54,494 bases of DNA from Actinomycetes bacterium (GTDB taxonomy: Bacteria; Actinomycetota; Acidimicrobiia; Acidimicrobiales; Palsa-688), in assembly GCA_021847945.1 (NCBI GenBank), contig JAJZNG010000003.1, forward strand, positions 1 through 54,494, in the 5' to 3' direction. Positions 1-9,851 of the stretch are shown piece after piece. Made by a program: the position numbers and the translations under genes. Position 1 is the first letter of the stretch, and each line of letters opens with the position of its first letter. The notes beneath the pieces were generated by a model. The model was given only the letters and a program-made list of their open reading frames with translations, had not been told where the DNA came from and did not search any database.

Positions 1-548
1 GAACCTACGGGATGACCGAGACCGCCAGCGGCGTCGTCTACGACGGCTTCCCACTCGAAGGAGTCGAGGTCAGGGTCGACGTGGGGACATCGGAGATCTA
101 CCTGCGGGCGCCGATGCTGCTCCGCTGCTACCGGGACGGCACGGTCCCTTTCGGACCCGACGGATGGTTCCCGACCGGCGACGCCGGCGAAATCGACGCT
201 GACGGGCGTCTCAGCGTCGCCGGCAGGATAGGCGACATGATCGTCTCTGGGGGCGAGAAGATCTGGCCGGCGCCGATCGAGAAGATCCTCGCCGAGCACC
301 CCGACGTCGCCGACGTCGCGGTCGCTGGCAGGCCGGACCCCGAGTGGGGCCAGAGGGTCGTCGCCTGGGTTGTCCCAGCCCAAGGCCGGCCCCTCCCGGA
401 CCTAGCGGAGCTGCGCGAACTGGTCGGTTCCCGCCTGGCCCGTTGGGCAGCTCCGAAGCAGGTCGTGGCGGTCGACTCGATCCCCCGCACGGCTATCGGG
501 AAGATCCGCCGTGACCGTCTCGACCGGGCCGAGCCCGAAGGCCGGTAA
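1..548 (+). CDS. menE: AMP-forming CoA ligase, C-terminal part; probable o-succinylbenzoate-CoA ligase (5' end outside window)
   Basis: The reading frame is open to the left edge. The first visible codons complete a TYGMTET motif, the ATP-binding signature of the ANL adenylating-enzyme superfamily, so the ATG at 12 is internal. The remainder shows the hinge region ([15 protein letters not shown]), the C-terminal subdomain with a [11 protein letters not shown] segment, and the [13 protein letters not shown] end whose lysine (GKI) is the catalytic Lys of the adenylation step. The MTET-x-SGVVYDG wording and the short C-terminus resemble MenE, which activates o-succinylbenzoate in menaquinone synthesis. 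No other men gene is visible, so a different acyl-CoA synthetase remains possible. The next gene starts within about 10 bases of the stop. Confidence 0.7.
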   Translation, partial: TYGMTETASGVVYDGFPLEGVEVRVDVGTSEIYLRAPMLLRCYRDGTVPFGPDGWFPTGDAGEIDADGRLSVAGRIGDMIVSGGEKIWPAPIEKILAEHPDVADVAVAGRPDPEWGQRVVAWVVPAQGRPLPDLAELRELVGSRLARWAAPKQVVAVDSIPRTAIGKIRRDRLDRAEPEGR

Positions 549-558
549 GTTGAAACCC

Positions 559-1536
559 ATGAAGATGCCCTATCGCAACCTTGGCCGTTCCGGTCTGCGC
601 GTCAGCCTTTTGTCCTTCGGGTCGTGGGTGACCTTCGGGCCCCAACTCGCCGGTCAAGGTGCCGCTGAATGTCTGCAGGCAGCGCGCGACGCCGGCGTCA
701 ACTTCTTCGACAACGCCGAGGTCTACTCCGGCGGTGAGTCCGAGAGGATCATGGGTCAGGCCATTAAAGATCTCGGTTGGGCTCGCCACGACTACGTGAT
801 ATCCACGAAGCTGTTCTGGGGTTTGCACCCAGCCGTGAACATGCGAAACACCCTGAACCGCAAATACCTCCGCCAGGCCATAGAGGGCAGCCTTGAGCGC
901 CTCGGCCTCGACTTCGTCGACCTGGTGTTCTGCCACCGCCACGACCCCCACACCCCTCTAGAAGAGACGGTGTGGGCGATGCACGATATGGTCGAACGAG
1001 GTCAAGCGCTCTACTGGGGGACCTCCGAGTGGCCGGCTGACGAGATCCGCGCCGCGTGGGAGATCGCCGAGCGTCACCACCTCCACAAGCCGGTAATGGA
1101 ACAACCCCAGTACAACTTGCTCACCCGGGCGAAAGTCGAGCGCGAGTACGCCCGCCTCTACTCCGAGATCGGGCTCGGCCTGACCACGTGGAGCCCTCTA
1201 GCTTCAGGACTGCTCACCGGCAAGTACCGCGACGGGATCCCCGAAGGGTCCCGGGCCGCCCTGCCCGGCTACGAGTGGCTGCGCGACCGGCTCACCGACC
1301 CGGCCGCTAACAAGGCAGTCGAGCAGCTGTCCGCCGTCGCCAAGCGTCTCGGTGCCACCCCATCCCAGGTGGCGCTCGCCTGGTGCGCCCACAACCCTCA
1401 CGTGTCGACCGTGATCACGGGCGCCAGCCGGGCCGACCAGGTCCGTGACAACATGGCCGCCATCGAAGTTCTCGACGCTCTCGACGAAGACACGATCTCC
1501 GAGCTCGAAAGCGCTTTCCAAGGTCTCGCAGACTAG
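559..1536 (+). CDS. Aldo/keto reductase, Kv-beta/YghZ-like
   Basis: The protein is about 325 residues and begins [16 protein letters not shown], the usual N-terminus of potassium-channel beta-subunit-like aldo/keto reductases. I chose the ATG at 559 over the in-frame GTG at 511 because the longer form adds an unconserved tail and overlaps the upstream ligase. The catalytic tetrad is present: Asp and Tyr in FFDNAEVY, Lys in STKLFWG and His in FCHRHDP. The NADP-binding C-terminal GAS-R-x-D-Q-x-x-DN segment is also present. Members reduce aldehydes or ketones with NADPH; the substrate cannot be told from sequence. It follows the ligase closely and may be co-transcribed with it. Confidence 0.9.
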   Translation: MKMPYRNLGRSGLRVSLLSFGSWVTFGPQLAGQGAAECLQAARDAGVNFFDNAEVYSGGESERIMGQAIKDLGWARHDYVISTKLFWGLHPAVNMRNTLNRKYLRQAIEGSLERLGLDFVDLVFCHRHDPHTPLEETVWAMHDMVERGQALYWGTSEWPADEIRAAWEIAERHHLHKPVMEQPQYNLLTRAKVEREYARLYSEIGLGLTTWSPLASGLLTGKYRDGIPEGSRAALPGYEWLRDRLTDPAANKAVEQLSAVAKRLGATPSQVALAWCAHNPHVSTVITGASRADQVRDNMAAIEVLDALDEDTISELESAFQGLAD

Positions 1537-1689
1537 ACAGCTCCGAAGGACGGCGGACGACCCGGTTCTCGAACGAATGTGCTAAGCCGCCGGGATACGG
1601 CCCACAACTGGAGATGAGCTGGGGGGCCTATGCTAATGGTGGCGGCAAAGCAGTTTCGGCCGCAGAGCAGCGAAGCGAGGACGAATCGG

Positions 1690-1998
1690 ATGACCAACAG
1701 CGACACATGGTCCCCAGACGAGCCACAGGGTAGCGAGACATTCGAAGCGAGCGATGAATCCTTGGACGAGGAGGACCGCCTCGATCCCGGTTTCGCGGAG
1801 GCCGTTCAGATGGATCCGAGTCTCGACCCGTCCAGCCAGCTGGACCAGCTCGAAATGGCCGAAGCTGGACTCGAATTGGATGATCCCGAGCAAATGGCGA
1901 CCCTGCCCGGAGGCGGGGATGACCCGGACGGAATCGGCGAGGCCCCGTCTCGAGGACGATCGTGGCGATCTCGTGTGGACGATTCAGCTTCCGAATGA
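1690..1998 (+). CDS. Small acidic conserved hypothetical protein
   Basis: This protein of about 102 residues is very rich in Asp and Glu and has no membrane segment or signal peptide. The middle carries a repeated style of LD-x-x-x-QLD and ELDDPEQMATL, followed by a GGGDDPDG stretch. I believe similar short acidic proteins with a DDPDG tail occur in other actinobacteria, but I cannot name a function. The ATG at 1690 is preferred over the in-frame ATG at 1630 because a GAGGACG ribosome-binding site lies before it and the acidic composition starts there. A TATGCT hexamer at 1629-1634 could be the -10 of its promoter. Confidence 0.6.
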   Translation: MTNSDTWSPDEPQGSETFEASDESLDEEDRLDPGFAEAVQMDPSLDPSSQLDQLEMAEAGLELDDPEQMATLPGGGDDPDGIGEAPSRGRSWRSRVDDSASE

Positions 1999-2111
1999 CC
2001 CTGGCCGACACTTCGGGCTGAGATTGTAGAGAACCGCGGCTGATCCTTCGCCGATCCCCGCCCCGACGGACCCGTCGGTCCAGCCTGATGATGCGCCAGA
2101 CTGGAACAATC

Positions 2112-4205
2112 ATGAACCGCCTAGCCCGGGAGACCAGCCCCTACCTGCGCCAACACGCGGCCAACCCCGTCGACTGGTACCCGTGGGGGCCAGAAGCCTT
2201 CGAGGTGGCGCGAACCAAGGACGTTCCGATCCTGTTGTCGATAGGCTACTCCGCCTGCCACTGGTGCCATGTGATGGCGCATGAGTCCTTCGAGGACCCC
2301 GAAGTCGCCGAGGTCATGAACCACCTTGCGGTTTGCGTAAAGGTCGACCGGGAGGAACGCCCCGACGTGGACAGCGTCTACATGGAAGCGGTGCAGGCGA
2401 TCACGGGCGGCGGAGGGTGGCCGATGACCGTGTTCCTGACGCCTGACGGCAGGCCTTTCCACGGGGGCACCTACTACCCCAAGGGCCAGTTCCTAGCCCT
2501 CCTGGGACGGGTCGGTCAGCTATGGCGAGATCAACGCGTCGAGCTGGAGGAGGCAGCCTCTCAGCTCGCCGAGGCTGTCAGGTCTCACACCTCGCTGCCA
2601 TCGGCGAGCTGGGCCCGGGAAGGTGACCCCGGGGCTGCCAGCGATCCGAAGCTCCTAGAGCGTGCTGGCGACGCCCTTCTGGCCCGCTTCGACCCCGAGT
2701 GGGGAGGATTCGGGAGGGCGCCAAAGTTCCCCCAGCCGCCTATGCTCGAGGCGCTGCTGCGGGCGGCAGTCGCCTACGAACGTCCCGACCTGCTCGCAGC
2801 GCTCACCACGACTCTCGACGCCATGGCAGCCGGTGGGATCTACGACCACGTCGGAGGGGGCTTCGCCCGGTACTCCACGGAACGCACCTGGCTGGTACCC
2901 CACTTCGAGAAGATGCTCTACGACAACGCCCTGCTGGTGCGCGTCTACTTGCACGCGTGGCAGGTCACTGGACGGCCGGCCTATCTGCAGGTCCTACAAG
3001 AGACCGTCGACTACCTGCTCAGCCCCCCGCTTCGCGTGGCCGGGGCCGGATTCGCGTCAGCTGAGGACGCAGACAGTGAAGGGGTCGAAGGCCGCTTTTA
3101 CGTCTGGGACCACGACGAGGTTGTCGAAGTCGCAGGACGTGACACGGCTGCCTGGTACGGAGTGACGGAGGCCGGGAACTGGGAAGGCAGGAACATCCTT
3201 TACCGGCCGCGGCGAACAGAGGATTCCGGCGCGACGCTGTGGCCCTCGGACTCTGATTGGCTGGCCCGTCCCCGAACGGTCGAGGACGGCCGGAGAGCCC
3301 TCCTCCAGCGCCGCAACACCAGGCCCCGGCCGGGGCTCGATGACAAGGTGCTCACAGAGTGGAACGCAATGGCCGTGGCTGCTCTCGCCGAAGCAGGCGC
3401 TGCGCTCGGGGATCTTCGCCTCCTCGACGCAGCCGAGTCCGTCGGGCGCTTCCTGTTGGCGAACTCCCGCAGAGCGGACGGACGCTGGCTTCGCAGTTGG
3501 CAGGACGGAACCGCACGTCACCTCGCCTACAGTTCCGACTACGCCTGGCTGGTCGAAGCTTTCTGCCGCCTGGGCGAAGCAACCGGCCGGTCCGAATGGT
3601 TCGACGAAGCGCGCAAAGCCGCCGACAGCCTGATCGAGCTGTTCTGGGACGGCGAACGCCACGCGTTCGCCACATCCGGCGTGGACGCCGAATCCCTGAT
3701 AGCAGCCCCTCTGGACACTTCCGACGGGGCCGTCCCCTCGGCGAACTCGGTCGCAGCGACAGCCCTCGTGCGCCTTGGTGCCATAAGTGGCGAGGCCCGC
3801 TACGGCGAACACGCCGGGGAGCTGGTCGAAGCTATGGCCCCGGCGATGTCGAAGTCTCCGCTTTCGTTCACCGGCATGGTCGCTGCCGCCGACCTGGCGC
3901 GCAGGGGGGTGACGGAAGTCGTGATCAGTGGGTCGAGGCCCGACCTTCTAGGCGCGTTGCGGAGCCGTTATCTCCCAGGGAGTGTTGTCGTGTGGGGGGA
4001 GCCGTTCGATTCCCCCCTCTGGGAGGGCCGCCACCCGCAAGGCGGCGCTGGGAGCTCGACGCCGTCGCCTGACGGCCTCGCCTACGTCTGTCGCGACTAC
4101 GCTTGTCAGATGCCGGCAGGCGACGTTGAGACTCTTCTAGCACAGCTCGGAGTTGGCGGACTGCCGAGCATCCACCAATTCGACCGACGCAAGGACAAGT
4201 ATTAG
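2112..4205 (+). CDS. DUF255 thioredoxin-domain protein (YyaL/SPATA20 family)
   Basis: The protein is about 697 residues, the normal length for the family. The N-terminus is the DUF255 thioredoxin-like domain: [11 protein letters not shown], an [11 protein letters not shown] block, and the redox motif SACHWCHVM (CxxC, about residues 56-59), followed by VDREERPD and a [11 protein letters not shown] segment. The rest is an alpha/alpha-barrel of the six-hairpin glycosidase type. The ATG at 2112 gives the canonical N-terminus; an in-frame ATG at 2088 adds only eight unconserved residues. The biochemical role of the family is not established. The next gene starts 5 bases after the stop, so the two are probably co-transcribed. 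Confidence 0.9.
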   Translation: MNRLARETSPYLRQHAANPVDWYPWGPEAFEVARTKDVPILLSIGYSACHWCHVMAHESFEDPEVAEVMNHLAVCVKVDREERPDVDSVYMEAVQAITGGGGWPMTVFLTPDGRPFHGGTYYPKGQFLALLGRVGQLWRDQRVELEEAASQLAEAVRSHTSLPSASWAREGDPGAASDPKLLERAGDALLARFDPEWGGFGRAPKFPQPPMLEALLRAAVAYERPDLLAALTTTLDAMAAGGIYDHVGGGFARYSTERTWLVPHFEKMLYDNALLVRVYLHAWQVTGRPAYLQVLQETVDYLLSPPLRVAGAGFASAEDADSEGVEGRFYVWDHDEVVEVAGRDTAAWYGVTEAGNWEGRNILYRPRRTEDSGATLWPSDSDWLARPRTVEDGRRALLQRRNTRPRPGLDDKVLTEWNAMAVAALAEAGAALGDLRLLDAAESVGRFLLANSRRADGRWLRSWQDGTARHLAYSSDYAWLVEAFCRLGEATGRSEWFDEARKAADSLIELFWDGERHAFATSGVDAESLIAAPLDTSDGAVPSANSVAATALVRLGAISGEARYGEHAGELVEAMAPAMSKSPLSFTGMVAAADLARRGVTEVVISGSRPDLLGALRSRYLPGSVVVWGEPFDSPLWEGRHPQGGAGSSTPSPDGLAYVCRDYACQMPAGDVETLLAQLGVGGLPSIHQFDRRKDKY

Positions 4206-4210
4206 AGATC

Positions 4211-4945
4211 GTGACTTCCACCTCTGCCCTCGAAAGGTTGTTGATAACCGACAAGGTCAGGCCGTCGTCTTTCGGAGCCGCGGTTACCGCACCTGACTAC
4301 CGTCCTGTTATTAAAGAGATGCCCAGAGTTAGGGTTGATGCGGGGGTCACTCTACGCCTTGTCGTTTTGTCCGCAGACGAGCGCCACTGCACTGGTATCG
4401 ATGTAGAGTCGGGAACGCTGGTACGAGGTTGGGCGGCAGAAGCTTTCGGAGCGGCCGTTGCCACCTACGACGTCGTCGAGGTGACCATCGCCGGCAGCGG
4501 CAGCGCTGACCTCCTTCCCGACCCAGCGCAGCCCGAGGCGGTCGTGATCGAAGCGCAGCCCGAAGCCGTCGACAGGCTGACCGGACGGCGCTGCGAAAAG
4601 ATGCTCCGAGCGTTGCTGCACCCCAAAGATAGGCCTCTTCTCAACAACCCGTCCACGGCGATACCCTTCTGGGAGCGTCGCAGTGATCATCCTTCGGTGG
4701 CCGTAGTCGACCCGGGTGGGTCGGTAACTTTCTCGCGCCAAGGTTCCTATCTCGCCTGCGTGTTCGACTGGCAGGGCCATCGCCGAGAGCTCCCGTGCCT
4801 GGACCGTAAAGTAGCCGGTCAGATGGACCGGGCTGGCATGAAGCGGATGATGGCCCCGAAAGGCAGCCGGCTCCTCGTCGCTTTCACCCCTCCCATAGAA
4901 GGGCGATGCCACAAGGTGGTGGAATCGCTCCTACCGAAACCGTGA
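4211..4945 (+). CDS. Hypothetical protein, unrecognised
   Basis: This is a 244-residue protein with a GTG start 5 bases after the DUF255 gene. I recognise no domain. It has no signal peptide or membrane segment. It has a hydrophobic, beta-rich first half (residues 40-110), a basic centre (DRLTGRRCEKMLRALLHPKD) and a basic C-terminal part with conserved-looking Cys residues (YLACVFDW, LPCLDRK, GRCHKV). Codon use matches its neighbours and the frame is uninterrupted, so it is very likely a real gene. It converges on the minus-strand gene at 4954, with 8 bases between the stops. The tight spacing suggests co-expression with the DUF255 protein. Confidence 0.6.
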   Translation: MTSTSALERLLITDKVRPSSFGAAVTAPDYRPVIKEMPRVRVDAGVTLRLVVLSADERHCTGIDVESGTLVRGWAAEAFGAAVATYDVVEVTIAGSGSADLLPDPAQPEAVVIEAQPEAVDRLTGRRCEKMLRALLHPKDRPLLNNPSTAIPFWERRSDHPSVAVVDPGGSVTFSRQGSYLACVFDWQGHRRELPCLDRKVAGQMDRAGMKRMMAPKGSRLLVAFTPPIEGRCHKVVESLLPKP

Positions 4946-4953
4946 CAGTAGAC

Positions 4954-5625
4954 CTAGCCGGAGTACTTGGCGGCTAGGTCCTCGGCCATCGCCCAGCCGA
5001 AAGCGATCAGCACATCCCGGCGTACAGGGTCGAGAGGCGTCATAAGTTCGGCTATTTCGGCGTCGATGTCCCCGGGATCGTCGACCTCGAAATCGAAAAC
5101 CCCAACCGGACTGCCGTCCCCGCAGACCACGAAAGAGCGGTCGTCTATGCGGCCTTCCGCACCGAAGCGCTTCGCAAGCCGCCGGCTCCAGGCTCTCTCC
5201 TCTCCGGTTGGCTTGTGCCCGGGCCTGGGGCAGATGTCTTGGAAACTGGCGAACGTGGCAAAGGCACCGCGATTGATGAACCGAGTACCTATGAGAACGT
5301 CCTCGTCGGGGAAAGCCAGAACCGCCTTGTGAAGCTGTGCTGCCCTTATCTCCTCAAGGATCTCCGCCGCTTCAGGACCTCGGGCCACCGAAGCCAAACC
5401 CCACAGCACGCAGGGTGTTCCGCCTATGCGCTCCAACGTACAGAAAGAAAAGCCGCGAAGGCTGCCGCCGTCCCTTACCTGGGTTATGAGAACCCAGGCT
5501 TCGGGCTGCTTGGATATGAGACCAATGTCGAACCCGGCAGGACCGTCGGTGACAAGGTCAGCCATCTCGGCCAACTCGGCGTCCGAAAGTGCGGTGCAGT
5601 CCTTCGTTTCCGCTTCAAGTTTCAT
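4954..5625 (-). CDS. Hypothetical protein, unrecognised (weakly GNAT-like)
   Basis: The protein is 223 residues with an ATG start; GGAG lies about 12 bases upstream on the minus strand. It looks like a soluble alpha/beta protein: an N-terminal helix (LSDAELAEMADLV), then strands such as EAWVLITQV and RGFSFCTLERIGG, and a C-terminal segment around FVVCGDGSPVGVFDFE. The order loosely recalls an acetyltransferase-like fold, but I see no clear acetyl-CoA-binding motif, so this is a weak guess. It lies 116 bases downstream of the dnaE stop on the same strand and could be the last gene of the dnaE operon. The gap 5626-5741 shows nothing clear. Confidence 0.55.
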   Translation of the reverse strand: MKLEAETKDCTALSDAELAEMADLVTDGPAGFDIGLISKQPEAWVLITQVRDGGSLRGFSFCTLERIGGTPCVLWGLASVARGPEAAEILEEIRAAQLHKAVLAFPDEDVLIGTRFINRGAFATFASFQDICPRPGHKPTGEERAWSRRLAKRFGAEGRIDDRSFVVCGDGSPVGVFDFEVDDPGDIDAEIAELMTPLDPVRRDVLIAFGWAMAEDLAAKYSG

Positions 5626-5741
5626 GCGTAGATCGTTCTCCTCACCCGCTGTCCTCCGCTGTCCCAGTTTAGGCCTTCCCGACGCAGTAGCGAAACCGCC
5701 CAGTCTGCGCAGCGGGCTGCCACCCGTTCGGCAGCGCTGCC

Positions 5742-8700
5742 TCAGCCGGCGCTCAGACAGTTCGCCCCGAGCAGTTCCCGCAGCTCGGCGGCGAGACCGC
5801 CCGTGCGATCAACCCAGAACTGCGGGCCCAATCTGATGCACTTGTCCCCCACATGCAGGAATACGGGGGATACGCCCGGATGGCCACTGAGAACGCCTTT
5901 CAAGCGCACGACGCGGTCCTCGCTCAAAGCTTGCAGGGGTAAGTTCAGATGGAGTGGCTCGACGTCGTCGTCTCGGATCTCGACCCTCTCCACGTCGAGG
6001 CATATGAGCTTCGGGGTCTCCTCCCGCTGGTCGAGGCGGCCTTTCACGACGACTACTGCGTCGTCTGCGAGCAGGTGACCGACAGCGGCCATCGTCTTGG
6101 GGAAAACCCAGACCTCGATCGACGAGGAAAGGTCCTCCAACGTAAAGGTGGCCATCATGTCGCCGCGCTTTGTGTACTTGCGGACGAGTCCAGTGACAAC
6201 CCCTCCGATGCAGCGAGCGTCGCCGTCGCGACCCCTGAAGCCCGCCACCCGGCCCACAGTCTCGCCCGCTCCTTCCCGCCCCGCCTGCTCGCGAAGTTCG
6301 GCGATGCCAACGTCGCATCTACGGGCCAGGGTCGCTTCTAAGCCCTTGAGAGGATGATCCGAAAGGTAAAGGCCGAGCATCTCCTTCTCGAAAGCCAGCC
6401 GCGTCGCCTTGTCGAAGTCCTGGTCGGGAACCTCGATCCTGGCGTCGTCGAACACAGCCGTCTGCGCGCCGAGGTCACCGAAGAGGCTCATGACCCCCTG
6501 GTCGGCCTCCCGGCGCCGAGCGAGGGTCCGGTCGATGATCGACTCGTATACCAGCATGAGGCCCTGGCGGGGATGGCCTAGCGAGTCGAAGGCCCCCGCC
6601 TTTATCAAGGACTCGACGGTTCGCTTGTTGAGCACCGCAGGGTCTACCCGAGAGCAGAAATCGTAGAAGTCGCTGAAAGTTCCCCCTTCGCGTCGTTCAG
6701 CGATGATCCGCTCGACGAGGCCCTCCCCGACGTTACGGATAGCGGAAAGCCCGAACGGGATGACCCATCGGGTCGCTCCGTCGGCGTCGGTGACCTGCGT
6801 GGCGGCGAACTCTGACGTCGCCACGTTGATATCTGGGACGAGCACCTCTATACCCTGCGAGCGGCACTCGGCGAGGTAGACGGCAGTCTTGTCCTTGTCG
6901 TCTTTGACGCTGGTCAGCAGGGCGGCAAGGTACTGGGCCGGGAAGTTCGCTTTGAGCCAGGCGGTCTGATAGCTGACGAAACCGTAGCCGAAAGCGTGAC
7001 TCCGGTTGAAGCCGTAGTCGGCGAACGGTTCGATGATGTCGAAGAGCATCTTGCCGACGCCACGGCCGTACCCGTTAGCCTCGCAGCCCTCCTCGAATTT
7101 CTCGCGTTCTTTGGCCATCACCTCCCGGATCTTCTTTCCGGCGGCTTTCCTCAGGTTGTCCGCTTCGGCGAGGCTGTAGCCGGCGAACTTGGTCGCCAGG
7201 AGCATCATCTGCTCCTGGTAGATGCAAAGCCCGTAGGTGTTGCCCAGCACCTCCTCCATGTCAGGATGTTGGTAGACGACCGGCTTACGCCCGTTCTTAC
7301 GGTCGGCGTAGTCGTTATGCATGTTCGCGGCCATAGGCCCAGGCCGGTATAGCGCCACGAGCGCCGCAACGTCCTCGAACTCGGTAGGGGCGAGCGACCT
7401 CACCAGGTTGCGCATCGGGCCGCCTTCTAGTTGGAACACCCCGATCGTGTCGGCCCGCTGCAACATCTCGAAGACCTTCGGGTCGTCGAGCGGCACCCGG
7501 TCAATGTCAGGCCTGGAACCGGTAGTAGCTTCGATCAAGTCCAGCGCCCGTTCGATCACCGACAGGTTCCGCAACCCGAGGAAGTCCATCTTCAACAGGC
7601 CGAGCTCCTCGACCCCGTGCATTTCGTACTGGGTGACGATAGGGGCGTCTTCGACTCTGCCGCCCGGCTCAGGCTTGCGCTGGATGGGCAGGTGATCGGT
7701 GAGGGGATCCCCAGATATGACCACCGCAGCAGCGTGAATGCCGTCCTGGCGGCGCATTCCCTCGAGACCTCTCGCTACTTCGACGACCTTCGCTGCGTCG
7801 GGGTCTGCCGAGACCAGTTCCCGCAGCTCGGCCGCCTGCTTGAAACCGTCGGAATATTTGGGCGTCTCCTCAAGGCAAGCCCATAGAGGGGTGTCCCTAC
7901 CCATCACCAGCGGTGGCATCAGCTTGGCTATCCGGTCCCCGAGACCGTAGGGGTAGCCGAGAACACGAGCCGCGTCACGTACGGCGGCACGAGCTTTGAT
8001 AGTCGAGAACGTGACGATCTGCGCTACCCGGTCCCATCCGTAACGCTCGGCCGCGTAGCGGATCATCTCCGAGCGGTAGCGCTCGTCGAAGTCCATGTCT
8101 ATGTCGGGCATCTGCTTGCGGCCCGGGTTCAAGAAGCGCTCGAAGAGCAGCTGATAGCGGATCGGGTCCAAGTCGACAATGCGTAGGCAGTAGGCGACAC
8201 AGCAGCCCGCTGCGCTACCACGCCCGGGGCCGACGCGGATGCCGTTCTCCCTGGCGTGGCGGATGAGATCCCACACGACGAGGAAATAGTCCGAGAAACC
8301 CATGTCCGATATAACCGAAAGCTCGTAGTCCAGGCGCTGCGCCGCCTCGCCTGGTAGAGGGTCGCCGTAGCGCTGCTTGGCACCTTCGAGGCTGAGATAG
8401 CGCAGGTAGGCGTCGGCGTCGGCGAAAGCCTCCGGGCGAGGGAACGAGGGAAGCTGTGGTTTGCCGAAGGTTATCTCGACGTCAGCCCGCTCGGCGATCC
8501 ACAGGGTGTTGTCGCAAGCCTCAGGAAGCTCAGCGAACAGGGCGCGCATCTCGGCAGCACTTTTCAGGTAGTGCTCGTCACCGTGGAACTTGAAGCGCTT
8601 GGGGTCGTCTTTCACCGAGCCTGTCTGCACGCAGAGAAGAGCGTCGTGGGCTTCGGCGTCCGAGCGCGACACGTAGTGGCTGTCGTTGGTAGCGAGCAGC

Positions 8701-9341
8701 GGCGCTCCGATGCGCTTCGCCAGTTCGACCAGCTTCGGGTTGGTACGTCGCTGCTCGGGAAGCCCGTGGTCCTGCAGTTCGACGAACAGCGACCGCCTCC
8801 CGAAGATGTCCTGCAGCCGGGCGGCCAGCTTGACGGCCCGCTCGGTGTCGTCGCGAAGAAGCGCCTGAAGGACCACCCCTCCGAGGCAGCCGGTCGTGGC
8901 TATGAGACCTTCGTGGTATCGCTCCAGAAGCTCCCAGTCGCATCGCGGCTTGTAGAAGTAACCTTCGAGGTAGGCGTCGGAGGACAGTTTGAGCAGGTTC
9001 TTATAGCCGGTGCCGGTCTCGGCTAGCAGCGTAAGGTGATAGTAGAGCTTCTCTCCCGTTTCACCCTCGCCTCCCCCGTCGTCGATACGGCCCCGCCTCA
9101 CCGGTCGCTCGAAGCGTGACTCCCCGGCCATGTAGGCCTCGGTTCCTATGATCGGCTTGATCCCTGCTTCCCGGGCAGCTTTGTAGAAGTCGAGAACCCC
9201 GTACATGTTCCCGTGGTCGGTTATGCCGATCGCCGGCTGACCGTCGCGGACGGCGCTTGCTATCACATCGGGGACGCGCGCCGCCCCATCGAGCATGGAG
9301 AACTCGGTGTGCTGATGAAGATGGGTGAAAGACGCTACCAC
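5742..9341 (-). CDS. dnaE: DNA polymerase III alpha subunit (DnaE1 type)
   Basis: This is the replicative polymerase catalytic subunit, about 1199 residues. Order: PHP domain at the N-terminus (HLHQHTEFSMLDG, then ITDHGNMYG and ATNDSHYV with its metal-type His and Asp residues intact); palm and fingers with GPGRGSAAG and the catalytic PDIDMDFDE aspartates; a helix-hairpin-helix region; and an OB-fold near the C-terminus (GGVVTGLVRKYTKRGDMMATFTLEDL). Length and the intact PHP and OB domains fit DnaE1 rather than the error-prone DnaE2. I place the start at the GTG at 9341, directly before ASFTHLHQHTE and 13 bases after the bpa stop; an upstream open frame to 9428 overlaps bpa and is unconserved. 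It is the third gene of a phosphodiesterase-bpa-dnaE operon. Confidence 0.97.
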   Translation of the reverse strand: MVASFTHLHQHTEFSMLDGAARVPDVIASAVRDGQPAIGITDHGNMYGVLDFYKAAREAGIKPIIGTEAYMAGESRFERPVRRGRIDDGGGEGETGEKLYYHLTLLAETGTGYKNLLKLSSDAYLEGYFYKPRCDWELLERYHEGLIATTGCLGGVVLQALLRDDTERAVKLAARLQDIFGRRSLFVELQDHGLPEQRRTNPKLVELAKRIGAPLLATNDSHYVSRSDAEAHDALLCVQTGSVKDDPKRFKFHGDEHYLKSAAEMRALFAELPEACDNTLWIAERADVEITFGKPQLPSFPRPEAFADADAYLRYLSLEGAKQRYGDPLPGEAAQRLDYELSVISDMGFSDYFLVVWDLIRHARENGIRVGPGRGSAAGCCVAYCLRIVDLDPIRYQLLFERFLNPGRKQMPDIDMDFDERYRSEMIRYAAERYGWDRVAQIVTFSTIKARAAVRDAARVLGYPYGLGDRIAKLMPPLVMGRDTPLWACLEETPKYSDGFKQAAELRELVSADPDAAKVVEVARGLEGMRRQDGIHAAAVVISGDPLTDHLPIQRKPEPGGRVEDAPIVTQYEMHGVEELGLLKMDFLGLRNLSVIERALDLIEATTGSRPDIDRVPLDDPKVFEMLQRADTIGVFQLEGGPMRNLVRSLAPTEFEDVAALVALYRPGPMAANMHNDYADRKNGRKPVVYQHPDMEEVLGNTYGLCIYQEQMMLLATKFAGYSLAEADNLRKAAGKKIREVMAKEREKFEEGCEANGYGRGVGKMLFDIIEPFADYGFNRSHAFGYGFVSYQTAWLKANFPAQYLAALLTSVKDDKDKTAVYLAECRSQGIEVLVPDINVATSEFAATQVTDADGATRWVIPFGLSAIRNVGEGLVERIIAERREGGTFSDFYDFCSRVDPAVLNKRTVESLIKAGAFDSLGHPRQGLMLVYESIIDRTLARRREADQGVMSLFGDLGAQTAVFDDARIEVPDQDFDKATRLAFEKEMLGLYLSDHPLKGLEATLARRCDVGIAELREQAGREGAGETVGRVAGFRGRDGDARCIGGVVTGLVRKYTKRGDMMATFTLEDLSSSIEVWVFPKTMAAVGHLLADDAVVVVKGRLDQREETPKLICLDVERVEIRDDDVEPLHLNLPLQALSEDRVVRLKGVLSGHPGVSPVFLHVGDKCIRLGPQFWVDRTGGLAAELRELLGANCLSAG

Positions 9342-9354
9342 GACTTCCGGTCGC

Positions 9355-9846
9355 CTACAGGTAGATCCCGCTGCGGGGCGCCTCGTCGGGCGAACCAGCG
9401 GGAAGGCTACGCTGGCGCATCTGCTCAAGCTGGGCCCGAGCCGCCATCTGCTGGGCGAACAGGGTCGCCTGTATACCGTGGAAGAGCCCTTCCAGCCAGC
9501 CCACCAGCTGGGCTTGAGCTACGCGCAGTTCGGCGTCGCTAGGCACTTCCCCCGGACCAAAAGGCGATGACAGCCGTGCCAGCTCGTCCCTCAGGTCGGC
9601 GGACAGACCCTCCGACAGCTCAGCAACGGAAGTGTCGTATATCTCCCGCAGACGAGTCCTGGAAGCGTCGTCTAGCGGGGCTTGGCGGACCTCTTCAAGC
9701 AGTTGCTTGATCATCGACCCGATCCGCATCACCTTGGCCGGCTGCTCCACCGACTCCGAGGAGCTTTCTAACTGCCCGCCGCCGGGCTCCTCTCCAACCA
9801 CTAAAACCTTGTCTGACACTGGCTCTGGGATCTCTGAGTTCGTCAT
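9355..9846 (-). CDS. bpa: Bacterial proteasome activator (Bpa/PafE family)
   Basis: The protein is 163 residues of the DUF2587 family. The core is helical (KVMRIGSMIKQLLEEVRQAPLD and LVGWLEGLFHGIQATLFAQQM), as in the ring-forming ATP-independent activator of the actinobacterial 20S proteasome. The N-terminus is acidic and disordered. The protein ends GIYL, matching the known C-terminal GQYL-type motif with a penultimate tyrosine that docks into the proteasome alpha ring. From this I infer that the organism has a 20S proteasome, although none is encoded in the window. It sits 5 bases after the phosphodiesterase gene and 13 bases before dnaE. Confidence 0.92.
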   Translation of the reverse strand: MTNSEIPEPVSDKVLVVGEEPGGGQLESSSESVEQPAKVMRIGSMIKQLLEEVRQAPLDDASRTRLREIYDTSVAELSEGLSADLRDELARLSSPFGPGEVPSDAELRVAQAQLVGWLEGLFHGIQATLFAQQMAARAQLEQMRQRSLPAGSPDEAPRSGIYL

Positions 9847-9851
9847 AGCCC

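Noticed and set aside
3057-3812. 251-residue minus-strand open frame within the DUF255 gene
   Set aside because: It is a shadow of the well-supported plus-strand gene; the composition (Gly, Val and Arg rich) is typical of antisense frames in high-GC DNA.
9342-9428. N-terminal extension of DnaE
   Set aside because: It overlaps bpa, is Arg/Pro rich and unconserved; the GTG at 9341 gives the family N-terminus.
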